This document shows positions 35,478-44,149 of a stretch of 64,000 bases of DNA, in pieces (position 1 is the stretch's first letter; each line of letters begins with the position of its first letter). The position numbers were made by a program, and so were the translations under genes. The notes beneath the pieces were generated by a model that worked only from the letters and a program-made list of their open reading frames with translations, was not told the origin of the DNA and did not search any database. Location: positions 496,001-560,000 of the forward strand of contig DAOSEM010000001.1 in NCBI GenBank assembly GCA_035363115.1. Reading direction: 5' to 3'. The stretch comes from Syntrophales bacterium. Lineage in GTDB: Bacteria; Desulfobacterota; Syntrophia; Syntrophales; PHBD01.

Positions 35478-36640
35478 ATCTGAAACTGAGCAGGCGCCAC
35501 GAATGGGTTCTCCAGTCGGAGATCCGCAACATGTCCATCGAGTGCGACCGGATCGGCGGGATCAACCTGTCCCAGGGGGTCTGCGACATGGAGGTACCGT
35601 CCTGCGTTCGCGAGGGGGCCCGCGAGGCCATGGAGGCGGGGCTGAATACGTACACCCGGTACGACGGGATCCCGGAGTTGCGCGTGGCCATCGCCGCCAA
35701 GCAGCGGCGTTTCACCGGCATGGACCCGGACCCGGAGAGGGAGATCATTGTCAGCGCCGGCGCGACGGGCGCCCTCTACTGTGCCTGCCTGGCCCTCTTG
35801 AATCCGGGGGACGAGGTCATCCTGTTCGAGCCCTACTACGGCTACCACGTCAGCACCCTGGTCGCCACCGAGGCCGTTCCGGTCTACGTGAACCTGAATC
35901 CTCCCGACTGGACCTTCCGGCGGGAGGACCTGGAGAAGGCGGTAACGGGCCGGACCCGGGGCATCCTGATCAATACGCCGGCCAATCCTTCCGGGAAGGT
36001 CTTTACCCGGGAAGAGCTCCTGATGCTGGCCGATTTCGCCAGCGCCCACGATCTGTTTGTCTTCACCGACGAGATCTACGAGCACTTCATTTATGACGGC
36101 TGGAGCCACACGGCACCGGCGACGCTCCCGGGGATGCGGGAGCGGACCGTCACGATTTCCGGGCTTTCGAAGACGTTCAGCATCACCGGGTGGCGCATCG
36201 GCTACTGCATCGCCGACGAGCGGTGGAGCCGGGCCATCGGCTACTTCAACGACCTGGTCTACGTCTGCGCCCCGTCCCCGCTCCAGATGGGGGTGGCCCG
36301 GGGGCTGATGGAACTGGATGCGGCGTATTATGCAAACCTGTCGGTTGAATTCACGGTCAAAAGGGACCTGATCTGCAATGCCCTGGCCCGGGCCGGGCTC
36401 AGGCCCCACGTCCCCCGGGGGGCTTATTACGTATTGGCGGACATCTCGTCCGTGCCCGGGCAAGGCAGCAAGGAGAAGGCGATGAACCTGCTCGGCAAAA
36501 CCGGCGTCGCCTGCGTGCCCGGGGAGGCCTTCTTTTCCGGAACGGACGGGGAGTCTCTGGCACGCTTCTGCTTCGCCAAGGAAACCCCCGTTCTGGAGGA
36601 GGCCTGCAACCGGCTTCTGTCTTTCCGGGAGGGCCGCTGA
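35474..36640 (+). CDS. Class I/II aminotransferase (aspartate-aminotransferase fold)
   Basis: The start ATG 35474 overlaps the previous stop, giving 388 residues. NLSQGVCDMEVP, NTYTRYDGIPELR, TPANPSGKVFTREE and SGLSKTFSITGWR (PLP lysine) are the class I motifs. It is a PLP enzyme acting on amino/keto acids, so it may make an amino-acid substituent or precursor for the polysaccharide instead of acting on a sugar. This kind of enzyme is unusual inside an O-antigen locus. The substrate is not readable. Confidence 0.85.
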   Translation: MNLKLSRRHEWVLQSEIRNMSIECDRIGGINLSQGVCDMEVPSCVREGAREAMEAGLNTYTRYDGIPELRVAIAAKQRRFTGMDPDPEREIIVSAGATGALYCACLALLNPGDEVILFEPYYGYHVSTLVATEAVPVYVNLNPPDWTFRREDLEKAVTGRTRGILINTPANPSGKVFTREELLMLADFASAHDLFVFTDEIYEHFIYDGWSHTAPATLPGMRERTVTISGLSKTFSITGWRIGYCIADERWSRAIGYFNDLVYVCAPSPLQMGVARGLMELDAAYYANLSVEFTVKRDLICNALARAGLRPHVPRGAYYVLADISSVPGQGSKEKAMNLLGKTGVACVPGEAFFSGTDGESLARFCFAKETPVLEEACNRLLSFREGR

Positions 36641-36651
36641 CGGTCGGACCG

Positions 36652-38565
36652 ATGCTCGCGAAACCGCATCAACTCCGGAACCCGAGATTCTACGCCAAGA
36701 TTCTCATCGATGCGGGCCTGTTCGTTGCGGCCCATGCCCTGGCCTATTGGTTCCGGTTCGAGTTTTCCCCCGACGCCTCCCGGATCGCCCAGTTCGCGGT
36801 CGTTCTTCCCTGGCTCGTATCGCTCAAGGTCGCCATTTTCTATACCCTGGGCCTCTACCACGGCATGTGGCGGTACACCAGCGTCCGCGATTTCTGGAGG
36901 CTGGCCCTTGCCTGTGTTCTGGGGGTCCTCCTGAGCATGGCCGTCATTTTCCTCTTCTTCCGGGAGGAGAATTTTTCCCGTGCGGTCTTCCTGATGGACG
37001 GAGGCCTGACCTTCCTGATGGCGGGTGCCCACCGTCTCGTTGTCCGGTCCTACTACATGTACCAGGCGCGAACTGCGAACGGCCGGGCGGAGGCTGTCCT
37101 GGCCGCGAGACCCCCGCGGAGGGTCCTGATCGTCGGGGCCGGCGACGCGGGAGAGAAAATCCTGAGAGAAATCGGCGATAATGAGCAGATTCATTACCAG
37201 GTAGTAGGGTTCGTCGACGACCATCCCCACAAACAGGGCCGTTCCATCCATGGGGTCACGATCCTGGGCAAGGTCGGCGAGATCCCCGTCCTGGTGAAGC
37301 GCCACGACATCGAGGAGATCCTCATCGCCGTTCCGTCCGCCTCTGGAGAGCAGATGAGGCGGATCGTGGACGTCTGTAAGGAGTGCAGCGTCACCTACAA
37401 GACCCTCCCGGGCATCGGGGAGATCATCGATGGGAGGGTCAGCGTCAAGATCCTGCGGGACGTGAGCTACGAGGACCTGCTGGGCCGGCCCCCGGTCCAT
37501 CTCGATGTGACGGGAATCCGGAATTACCTGGCAGGCCGGACGATCCTCGTCACCGGTTGCGGCGGCTCGATCGGCTCGGAGCTCTGCCGCCAGCTGGTCC
37601 GGTTCGAACCGGGACTGATCGTCCTCCTGGACGCCTCGGAGGCGAACCTCTTCCAGATCCAGATGGAGATGGAGAACGAGCTGTCCTTCCGGCGATACGA
37701 GCCGGTTCTGGGGCAGGTGCAGGACGAGTCCCTCATGCGCTCCGTCCTGGAAAAGTACCATCCCCAGGTCGTCTTCCACGCCGCCGCCTACAAGCACGTC
37801 CCCATGCTGGAGCGGAATCCCTGGGAGGCCGTCTTCAACAACATCCAGGGCAGCCGGACGATCATGGAGACGGCGGCCGCCTTCGGCGTCGAGCGGTTCG
37901 TCCTGGTCTCCACGGACAAGGCCGTCCGACCCACGAACGTCATGGGGGCCAGCAAGCGGGTCACAGAACTGATTCTCCAGGCCCACCAGGGAACGGGCAC
38001 CCGGTTCCTCTCCGTCCGCTTCGGCAACGTCGTGGGATCCTCCGGATCGGTGATTCCGCTTTTCCGGCGCCAGATCGAGCATGGAGGGCCCGTGACGGTG
38101 ACGGACCCTGACGTAACCCGTTTCTTCATGACGATCCCCGAGGCGGCCCAACTGATCATCCAGGCCGGCGCCATGGGGCAGGGCGGGGAGATCTACATCC
38201 TCAAAATGGGCACCCCTGTCCGGATCGTCGAGATGGCCCGGGACCTGATCCGCCTCTCGGGAAAGGAGCCCGATCGGGACGTCAAGATTGTCTTCACGGG
38301 CCTCCGGGAGGGCGAAAAGCTGCACGAGGAGCTGATCACCGAGGGAGAAGGCATTGTGCCCACGGGTCACGACAAGATCCTGGTCCTCCGGCCCGACCCG
38401 GACCCGGAGCGGGAAGGGGATCCCGAGGCGTTCCGCCGGATGCTCTATGAAGAGATTGAACGGCTATGCGACGCCGCTTCTCGCCACGATGCCCCGGAGA
38501 TCCGGCGCCTTCTCCGGGAAATCGTTCCCGAATACGTTCCCCAGGACTCAAGGAGCGTTCTTTGA
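36652..38565 (+). CDS. CapD/WbpM-type nucleotide-sugar 4,6-dehydratase, membrane-anchored
   Basis: This is a 637-residue protein, full length for the large WbpM/PglF class. About four N-terminal membrane helices are followed by a Rossmann domain (LIVGAGDAGEKIL) and then the catalytic SDR domain (ILVTGCGGSIGSEL). The active-site region reads VSTDKAVRPTNVMGASKR, with Met in place of the usual SDR Tyr, as in WbpM. The family converts UDP-GlcNAc to the 4-keto-6-deoxy form, precursor of QuiNAc, FucNAc and bacillosamine. It likely makes the sugar used by the initiating transferase. Confidence 0.92.
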   Translation: MLAKPHQLRNPRFYAKILIDAGLFVAAHALAYWFRFEFSPDASRIAQFAVVLPWLVSLKVAIFYTLGLYHGMWRYTSVRDFWRLALACVLGVLLSMAVIFLFFREENFSRAVFLMDGGLTFLMAGAHRLVVRSYYMYQARTANGRAEAVLAARPPRRVLIVGAGDAGEKILREIGDNEQIHYQVVGFVDDHPHKQGRSIHGVTILGKVGEIPVLVKRHDIEEILIAVPSASGEQMRRIVDVCKECSVTYKTLPGIGEIIDGRVSVKILRDVSYEDLLGRPPVHLDVTGIRNYLAGRTILVTGCGGSIGSELCRQLVRFEPGLIVLLDASEANLFQIQMEMENELSFRRYEPVLGQVQDESLMRSVLEKYHPQVVFHAAAYKHVPMLERNPWEAVFNNIQGSRTIMETAAAFGVERFVLVSTDKAVRPTNVMGASKRVTELILQAHQGTGTRFLSVRFGNVVGSSGSVIPLFRRQIEHGGPVTVTDPDVTRFFMTIPEAAQLIIQAGAMGQGGEIYILKMGTPVRIVEMARDLIRLSGKEPDRDVKIVFTGLREGEKLHEELITEGEGIVPTGHDKILVLRPDPDPEREGDPEAFRRMLYEEIERLCDAASRHDAPEIRRLLREIVPEYVPQDSRSVL

Positions 38566-39695
38566 GGGACTGCTTCTCTGTCGCCGTCATCGGTGCCGGA
38601 GTCGTCGGCCTCGCCGTGGCGGAGCGGCTGTCCCGGGAATACCGGGACGTCCTGCTTCTGGAGCGTCATGAATCCTGCGGTCGTGAAACCAGCAGCCGCA
38701 GCAGCGAGGTCATCCATGCCGGCATCTATTACCCGACGGGTCTCCTGAAAGCGGTTCTCTGCCGCGAAGGGAGCCGTATGCTTTATGAGGCTTGTACCCA
38801 GTGGCGGGTGCCGCACCGGCGGCTGGGAAAGATGATCGTGGCCGGCGGGGACGAGGACGGGCAGGAGCTCCATCGGCTTCGCGCACAGGCAGAGCGTAAC
38901 GGCGTCCGGGATCTGCGTTTTCTCACGCCGCGGGAGATCCGGCGCCTGGAACCGGCCATCCAGGTCCGGGAGGCCCTGTTTTCACCCTCCACGGGAATCA
39001 TCGATTCCCACCGGTTCATGCAGGCGCTCCTGTACCGCCTGGAGGCGGCGGGGGCCACCACGGCATTCCGGTCGGATGTGACGGCGATACGGCCGGATGG
39101 AGACGGTTTCGACGTGGAGATCAACGGCGGCGAATACCGGTTCCGGACGAAGGTTCTGGTCAACTCCGCCGGCCTGGCGTCCGACCGGCTGGCCGCCATG
39201 GCCGGCATCGACGTGGACGCCGCGGACTACCGCCTCAAATTCTGCAAGGGGAACTATTTCTCCGCTTCTTCCGCTCCCCGGCTCAAACATCTGGTCTACC
39301 CCGCTCCGGAACGCGGGAATGAGGGGCTGGGCATTCATGCCACCGTGGACCTGGCGGGCAGGGTCCGCTTCGGGCCCGACGTCGAATACGTCGACCGGAT
39401 CGACTATGCGGTCGACGAGGGGCGCCGCGGCCGGTTCCACGATGCCGTCCGGCGCTACCTGCCCGGGATCCCGGCGGAGGCCCTGCAGCCGGACATGTGC
39501 GGCATCCGGCCCAAGCTGCAGGGGCCCGGCGAGGCATACCGGGATTTTATCATCAGCGAGGAGAGCGACCGCGGCCTTCCGGGCCTGATCAGCCTGGTGG
39601 GCATCGAGTCCCCGGGCCTGACGACCTCCCTGGCCATCGGCCGCCGGGTGGCCGCCCTGGCGGAACCGTTTCTCGACGGGTTCCGATCAAAGTGA
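38562..39695 (+). CDS. FAD-dependent oxidoreductase (LhgO / DAO family)
   Basis: I place the start at TTG 38562, overlapping the CapD stop, with AGGAG 7 bases upstream. This gives 377 residues. FSVAVIGAGVVGLAVAERL is the FAD-binding GxGxxG loop right at the N-terminus. SSRSSEVIHAGIYYP is the conserved block of L-2-hydroxyglutarate oxidase-like proteins, and CGIRPKLQGP lies near the end. It may be a stand-alone metabolic gene carried at the end of the locus. A sugar-oxidase role is possible but unsupported. Confidence 0.82.
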   Translation: MRDCFSVAVIGAGVVGLAVAERLSREYRDVLLLERHESCGRETSSRSSEVIHAGIYYPTGLLKAVLCREGSRMLYEACTQWRVPHRRLGKMIVAGGDEDGQELHRLRAQAERNGVRDLRFLTPREIRRLEPAIQVREALFSPSTGIIDSHRFMQALLYRLEAAGATTAFRSDVTAIRPDGDGFDVEINGGEYRFRTKVLVNSAGLASDRLAAMAGIDVDAADYRLKFCKGNYFSASSAPRLKHLVYPAPERGNEGLGIHATVDLAGRVRFGPDVEYVDRIDYAVDEGRRGRFHDAVRRYLPGIPAEALQPDMCGIRPKLQGPGEAYRDFIISEESDRGLPGLISLVGIESPGLTTSLAIGRRVAALAEPFLDGFRSK

Positions 39696-39742
39696 AGGAC
39701 GGGATGGAGGGCCGCGCCCCGCTGCTTTTGTTTCGTCCTTGG

Positions 39743-39873
39743 CGCGGGGGCTGTCATGGGGATTCCCGCCGTCGCGGAAGCGTTTCCCCGTTTTGGCGTT
39801 AGCGAACCGGTACGCCGGGTGTTGGAAACGCTTCCCAATTGCTCCTCTGGGAACCCCCGGCCGCGCCCCCGCG
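39743..39873. repeat. ~131-bp imperfect palindromic repeat element, copy 1
   Basis: The outer arms CGCGGGGGC (39743-39751) and GCCCCCGCG (39865-39873) are complementary. Inside them GGGG.TTCCC pairs with GGGAACCCC. A perfect 12-base inverted pair GGAAGCGTTTCC (39776-39787) and GGAAACGCTTCC (39824-39835) encloses a further GGCGT/ACGCC pair. A second copy at 43882-44013 shares both arms (35 of 40 and 36 of 40 bases by eye) while the centre differs. It fills most of the gap between the LhgO-like gene and the GT9 gene. Confidence 0.8.
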
Positions 39874-39907
39874 TACGTCGGCGAGAAGTCCATCTCCTGA
39901 AGGAAGC

Positions 39908-39932
39908 GGGGTCCGATTTCCAATCGGTCCCC
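39908..39932. other. Near-perfect hairpin upstream of the GT9 gene
   Basis: GGGG-T-CCGATT and AATCGG-T-CCCC face each other across a 3-base TCC loop, with a single T-T mismatch. It ends 10 bases before the ATG at 39943 and has no T-run, so it is more likely a regulatory or stabilising structure than a terminator. Confidence 0.4.
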
Positions 39933-39942
39933 CTCATGGGTC

Positions 39943-41052
39943 ATGCTGATTCATCCACATCATGAAATTCCTGGCAATCCCCGCCGCATTCTCGTCATCC
40001 AGTTGGGTGACATCGGCGACATCGTGTGGACCTGGCCGGCGCTGGCCGCCATCCACGACCGGTTCCCCGAAGCGGCGATCACCCTCCTGGCGAGAAAGGG
40101 ACGTGGCGGACTCCTGGAGGCGAATCCCTTCCTGCAGGAAATCGTCGAGGTGATTCAGCCTCAGGGGGGCGGTCTTGTATCCTTGTCCGCCCAGGCCGGC
40201 TTCCTGGCGGGTCTCCGGCGCCGCCGCTTTGATCTGGCGGTGGACCTGCGGGGGGACGAGCGGGGTGCCTTCCTGGCCTGGAGCACCGGGGCGCCGCTGC
40301 GGATCGCCCTCGCTTACGGCCGCAACGACGTGCCTTTCTGGCGAAACCGGCTGTTCACGCATCTGGCGGCGGCGCCTCTCCCCGGGAAAGGACCGTTCCG
40401 GGGGCCTGCGGAACAGTCCCTCGCCGTACTCCGGCCTTTCGGCATCGATATCGTGGGGGACTTGCCGCCCTTTCCCGTTCCCCCGGTCATCGCGGAGAGG
40501 GTGGACCGCCTCTTCAAGGATGAGGGAATGGACATGGCGATTCCCTGGGTGACCATCAGTCCCTATTCGCGCTGGACCTACAAGGAATGGGGCACGGAAA
40601 AGTGGATATCCGTCATGCGGTGGCTCTGGGATTGCCGGGGCGTCGCGTCCGCCGTCGTCGGCTCCATGGATGATCGCAGCAAGGCGGACGAATTCGTCCG
40701 GAGTGGAGGCGATCATGTCCACAATCTGGCGGGGAAAACGACGCTGGCCGAGCTGGCGGGAGTCATTGCGCGAAGCGTCCTGCACGTCGGGGTCGACACG
40801 GGAGGACCTCACCTGGCCGCGGCCCTGGGCCTGCCGACCGTAACGATATACGGTCCCTCTTTCGGAGAGGCCTGGGCGCATCCGGGACCGCGGCACCGGG
40901 TCGTCTTTCCGGACCGGGACTGCGTTCCCTGCCGGAAGCTCGGCTGTGACAACTCGCACCGCAGCGAATGCCTGGAGGAGCTTGAACCGGTGAAGGTAAG
41001 GCAGGCCCTGGAGGAATTGCTGAACGGACTTGGATATACGGCCCGCACCTGA
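39943..41052 (+). CDS. Family 9 glycosyltransferase (heptosyltransferase-like)
   Basis: This 369-residue GT-B protein has RILVIQLGDIGDIVWTWPAL near the N-terminus, FDLAVDLRGDERGA in the middle and the GT9 donor motif HVGVDTGGPHLAAALG late. VTIYGPSFGEAWAHPG and a final Cys-rich stretch (CVPCRKLGC) also match ADP-heptose:LPS heptosyltransferases. It acts at the cytoplasmic face during LPS core assembly. A repeat element separates it from the O-antigen genes, so it may have its own promoter. Confidence 0.88.
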   Translation: MLIHPHHEIPGNPRRILVIQLGDIGDIVWTWPALAAIHDRFPEAAITLLARKGRGGLLEANPFLQEIVEVIQPQGGGLVSLSAQAGFLAGLRRRRFDLAVDLRGDERGAFLAWSTGAPLRIALAYGRNDVPFWRNRLFTHLAAAPLPGKGPFRGPAEQSLAVLRPFGIDIVGDLPPFPVPPVIAERVDRLFKDEGMDMAIPWVTISPYSRWTYKEWGTEKWISVMRWLWDCRGVASAVVGSMDDRSKADEFVRSGGDHVHNLAGKTTLAELAGVIARSVLHVGVDTGGPHLAAALGLPTVTIYGPSFGEAWAHPGPRHRVVFPDRDCVPCRKLGCDNSHRSECLEELEPVKVRQALEELLNGLGYTART

Positions 41053-41076
41053 GCGGGCACGCGGAAGGAAAGAGGG

Positions 41077-41113
41077 AAGAAGCCCCTGCCGGGAAACCGG
41101 CAGGGGCTTCTTT
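41077..41113. terminator. Bidirectional rho-independent terminator
   Basis: GAAGCCCCTGCCGG (41079-41092), a GAAA tetraloop, then CCGGCAGGGGCTTC (41097-41110) form a perfect 14-bp stem flanked by AA and TT. It lies between the plus-strand GT9 gene and the minus-strand lipoprotein gene, which converge. The lipoprotein stop codon lies at its very edge. Confidence 0.85.
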
Positions 41114-41535
41114 CATGGTGCCTGTTTTTTCAGGTTGTCGGCAATCCTCTCGTGGATCATCCGGGTTCCCAGGGTGTCGCCGATCAGGCCGACCAGGACC
41201 CAGACGGAGGTCCGCTCCCTGGAGACGTAATCGATCATGATCATGACCTCGTCGCCGCCGACCTTGCCCTTGATCGAGCCGGAGGCAATGCCCCGGTCCG
41301 GTACGATGTCCGTGGCCCTGATCTGGGCCATGGTCTTCTCCGCGGCTTTCCAGACCTGCTCGTACGGGTACGGGTAGTCGGAGCCGAGCTTTCCGTCGAT
41401 CACGACAAACCGGCCGGAGCGGACGCCCACGATCCGGTCCTTCACCTCGACGGTGGAGGCCGTATAGCAGCCGCTCACGGTCAGGACGGCCATGACGCTG
41501 CACAGGAAGACGAGTGTTCGGCGGTACGGGATCAT
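41113..41535 (-). CDS. Small lipoprotein
   Basis: This is a 140-residue protein. The signal peptide ends in a lipobox, LTVSGC, with the modified Cys at about residue 23. The mature part has alpha/beta character (PYPYEQVWKAAEKTMAQI, then a GGDEVMIMIDYVSRERTSVWV strand region). It resembles the small DUF3568-type lipoproteins, but I cannot confirm that. It is probably anchored in the outer membrane. It is transcribed toward the bidirectional terminator and ends there. Confidence 0.75.
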   Translation of the reverse strand: MIPYRRTLVFLCSVMAVLTVSGCYTASTVEVKDRIVGVRSGRFVVIDGKLGSDYPYPYEQVWKAAEKTMAQIRATDIVPDRGIASGSIKGKVGGDEVMIMIDYVSRERTSVWVLVGLIGDTLGTRMIHERIADNLKKQAP

Positions 41536-41700
41536 CGTTTTTCTCCTGTTTTTGCGGCGGAGAGGGAATTCTCTCTACGTCTGCACCGCATCCCCGATGG
41601 CAGGGCGGTTCGGTCCAGCTGCGGACATCCGGATGCAATTGCATCTTATCGAAAGGCGGCGGGGCTGTCAATTCAGGGTGCGGGACCGGGCGGGTGCCCT

Positions 41701-42549
41701 TCATCCCAGGTGCAGGACGGCGGCGGCTGCGCCCAACAAGGCGTAGAGCAGCGTGAGGGCGGTGGCTCCCGCCAGGGTGGCCCCCAGCATGCGATGCGCA
41801 GCCGTCTCGGGGCCCCGGTCCCGGTGGCCCGCCAGGAAGGCGGCGCCGATTCCGGCCAGGAGTCCGCCGCCGTGGGCCCAGTTGTTGATGCCCGGCAGGA
41901 GGAGGCCGAAGACGGCCAGCCCCACGATCCAGCCCATGGCCTGCCGGGAAATCATGTCGCCCAGGAAGCCGCCCCGGCTCTTTCCGTAGTAGAAGATGGC
42001 TCCGATGAGGCCGCAGAGGCCGGCGGAGGCGCCGATGGTAAACGATACGCCCGCCAGGAGGGACAGGAGGAATCCGCCGACACCGCTTGCCAGGTAGATG
42101 ATCCAGAAGCGCCAGAAGCCGAATTGGCGCCATACAAAGGGACCCAGTTGGGTCAGGGCGGCCATGTTGAAGAAGATGTGGAGGAGCCCGCCGTGCAGGA
42201 AGGATGCCGTGAGGAGGGTCCACCAGCGCCCGTACCCCAGGATCGGGACCGTTCCGGTGGCTCCCAGGTAGAACAGGCTGGCGTCGGAGGGGGACAGGAA
42301 GGAGAGGGGATTCAGGGAAAATCCGAGGGAGGACGGATTCAGCAGCAGGGACAGCAGAAACAGCGCCACGTTGGAAAACAGGACGATCTGAACGGGATTC
42401 AGGGCTCCCGACCCGATCCGGCCCAAGAGGGCGGCTACCCGGCGCGTGCCGGGCCGGGAGAGGCCGCAATGCGGACAAACCGGCTCGTCCCGGCTGATGA
42501 GACGCCTGCACTGGGGGCAGAGAATCGCCTTTTTCTCCTCTTCCGTCAT
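41701..42549 (-). CDS. Rhomboid-family intramembrane serine protease with N-terminal zinc ribbon
   Basis: This is a 282-residue protein. The N-terminus has two CxxC pairs (Cys11/14 and Cys25/28), a predicted zinc ribbon on the cytoplasmic side. Six or so membrane helices follow, with the rhomboid landmarks ASFLHGGLLHIFFNM, GASAG (Ser175) and NNWAHGGG (His226), which form the Ser-His dyad. Rhomboids cleave membrane proteins within the bilayer. It starts 10 bases from the end of the upstream TraB-like gene and is probably in one transcript with it. Confidence 0.9.
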   Translation of the reverse strand: MTEEEKKAILCPQCRRLISRDEPVCPHCGLSRPGTRRVAALLGRIGSGALNPVQIVLFSNVALFLLSLLLNPSSLGFSLNPLSFLSPSDASLFYLGATGTVPILGYGRWWTLLTASFLHGGLLHIFFNMAALTQLGPFVWRQFGFWRFWIIYLASGVGGFLLSLLAGVSFTIGASAGLCGLIGAIFYYGKSRGGFLGDMISRQAMGWIVGLAVFGLLLPGINNWAHGGGLLAGIGAAFLAGHRDRGPETAAHRMLGATLAGATALTLLYALLGAAAAVLHLG

Positions 42550-42559
42550 CGCTGCATCC

Positions 42560-43738
42560 TCATAACGGCTGAAAGATGAACTTCATCACCACCGGAATGG
42601 CGACAAAGGTCCCGATGGAGGTGGTCAGGTTCACGAACGCCACCAGGATCAAGAGTCGGGTGATCTTGTTGTGGAAAAATCCCCGGAAGGAGGTGATGTC
42701 GTCCTTGAGGTCCAGGAAATCCCTCACCTGCGGCTTCCGCAGGGTCGCCTCCACGAGGCCCGCCACCCAGCCCGTGGCGATGAGGGGATGGAGCGTCGCG
42801 ATCGGGGCGGAAAGGGCGGAGGCCAGGATCGTCAGGGGGTGGGAGAGCATCAGCAGGGCGCCGGCGCTGGCGCACGCAGCGGTGATGCCCGACCACCAGA
42901 GGATCATGGCCAGGCTGGTCCGTCCTCCGGACGTGAAAAAACCGCCGACGAACAGGGCCAGGATGGCAAGGGGAAACAGCCAGCCGGCCGAGCGGGCCAG
43001 CCATCCCTGCGGGGGAATCGTTTCCAGCTCGGCCCGATCCACCGGCCGGTCGATGTTCTCGATGATTCCCGGGACATGGCCGGCCCCGACGACGGCGACA
43101 ACGCGCTCTCCCTCGGCTTCTCGGATCCGGGAGGCCAGGTAGCGGTCCCGCTCGTCGATCAGGATGGTCTTTACCTGCGGGAGCTTTTCGCTGATGGCCT
43201 GGAGTGCAACCTCCAGCATGTCCCGCTCTTTCAGTTTCTCGATCTCTTCCTCGGTGATCTCTTCCGTATAGAAAAGGGAGGCGAGGACTTCCGACATCAG
43301 GCCCGCCTTCTTCCAGAGTCCCATGCTGCGCCAGGTCCGCATCAGGGTGACGCGGACCTCGCGGTCCGCCAGGACGACCCGGGCGCCCGTTTCCTCCGCT
43401 TTTGCGACGGCCCGGATCATCTCTTCGCCGGGCTGGATGTTGAAGCGCTGGGCGATCTTTTTCTGGAAGGAGGCCAAAAGGAGCTGCGAGAGGAGGAGCG
43501 ACGTCCGCTTCTCCCGAATGACCTTGACGATGTCCATTTCCTGCCACTTGTCCCTCTGCTTCAGGGCTTCGAATCGGGGCTGGCAGAGCTCGACGCATAC
43601 CGTGTCGGGTTTCACCTCGCTTATGACCTGCTCCACCAGGTCGGCGCTTTCCCGCGACACGTGGGCCGTCCCGACGAGGAGGATTTCCCTTCCGTCATGC
43701 TGCAGGCGGTGGACATGGGGGTGCTCGAGAAGATTCAT
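42560..43738 (-). CDS. TraB/PrgY-family membrane protein
   Basis: The likely start is the ATG at 43738-43736, giving 392 residues. The frame runs much further upstream, but only through non-coding DNA and the antisense of the next gene. The N-terminal domain has the TraB motif LVGTAHVSRESADLVEQVI and VVAVVGAGHVPGI with the second conserved GxxH-type element. Three or four membrane helices follow, then a C-terminal TTSIGTFVAIPVVM helix. The family includes PrgY, which lowers pheromone activity in Enterococcus; the fold is related to Tiki-type proteases. Its role here is unknown. Confidence 0.85.
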   Translation of the reverse strand: MNLLEHPHVHRLQHDGREILLVGTAHVSRESADLVEQVISEVKPDTVCVELCQPRFEALKQRDKWQEMDIVKVIREKRTSLLLSQLLLASFQKKIAQRFNIQPGEEMIRAVAKAEETGARVVLADREVRVTLMRTWRSMGLWKKAGLMSEVLASLFYTEEITEEEIEKLKERDMLEVALQAISEKLPQVKTILIDERDRYLASRIREAEGERVVAVVGAGHVPGIIENIDRPVDRAELETIPPQGWLARSAGWLFPLAILALFVGGFFTSGGRTSLAMILWWSGITAACASAGALLMLSHPLTILASALSAPIATLHPLIATGWVAGLVEATLRKPQVRDFLDLKDDITSFRGFFHNKITRLLILVAFVNLTTSIGTFVAIPVVMKFIFQPL

Positions 43739-44149
43739 GATTTTCTGGTCACTGATTGAGGGAAACCACGAGGGATCCCAAAGGCGACTGTCATTATCAG
43801 CAATCGTAAGGGATGTAAAGGGACTTGCATCGGGCTGCAAAAGATGCCGAATCTGTAATTTTTTTGACACGGAGGCCGGGGCGCGGGGGCTGTCACGGGG
43901 GCTTCCGTCGTCGCGGAAGCGTATCAGCGGGAAGGCGTTCAGAATCAGGGACGGCGCCGGAGAGGGAAAGCTTCCCGAATGCTCCTCTGGAAACCCCCGG
44001 CCGCGTCCCCGTGGCCATTCGGGAGAGGGTTTCCCGAGCAAGGGATTGGATCCATTTCCACCATCGTGAAAAGGGTCGGATCCCTTTCGTGGCGGCCTTG
44101 TGTTTCCGTACGAATCCTGACATGAGGAAACGGGAAACGTGAGCGGATA
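43739..44149. other. Intergenic region between divergent genes, holding repeat copy 2
   Basis: These 411 bases separate the TraB-like gene (minus) and the RNA methyltransferase gene (plus). About a third is the palindromic repeat at 43882-44013. The part next to TraB is AT-richer (around 43790-43870) and is the likely place for a minus-strand promoter, but I could not pick one convincingly. No coding signal was seen in it. Confidence 0.6.
43882..44013. repeat. ~131-bp imperfect palindromic repeat element, copy 2
   Basis: It has the same layout as the copy at 39743. The left arm CGCGGGGGC is at 43882-43890, followed by a small hairpin GCTTCCG/CGGAAGC. The right arm reads CTTCCCGAATGCTCCTCTGG and continues AAACCCCCGGCCGCG. 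The arms remain complementary although several bases differ from copy 1, and the centre is unrelated. Just past the right edge, CATTCGGGA complements TCCCGAATG inside the element, extending the fold. Confidence 0.8.

Noticed and set aside
36427..38370. A 647-residue open frame on the minus strand
   Set aside because: It is antisense to the WbpM-like gene with clear catalytic motifs.
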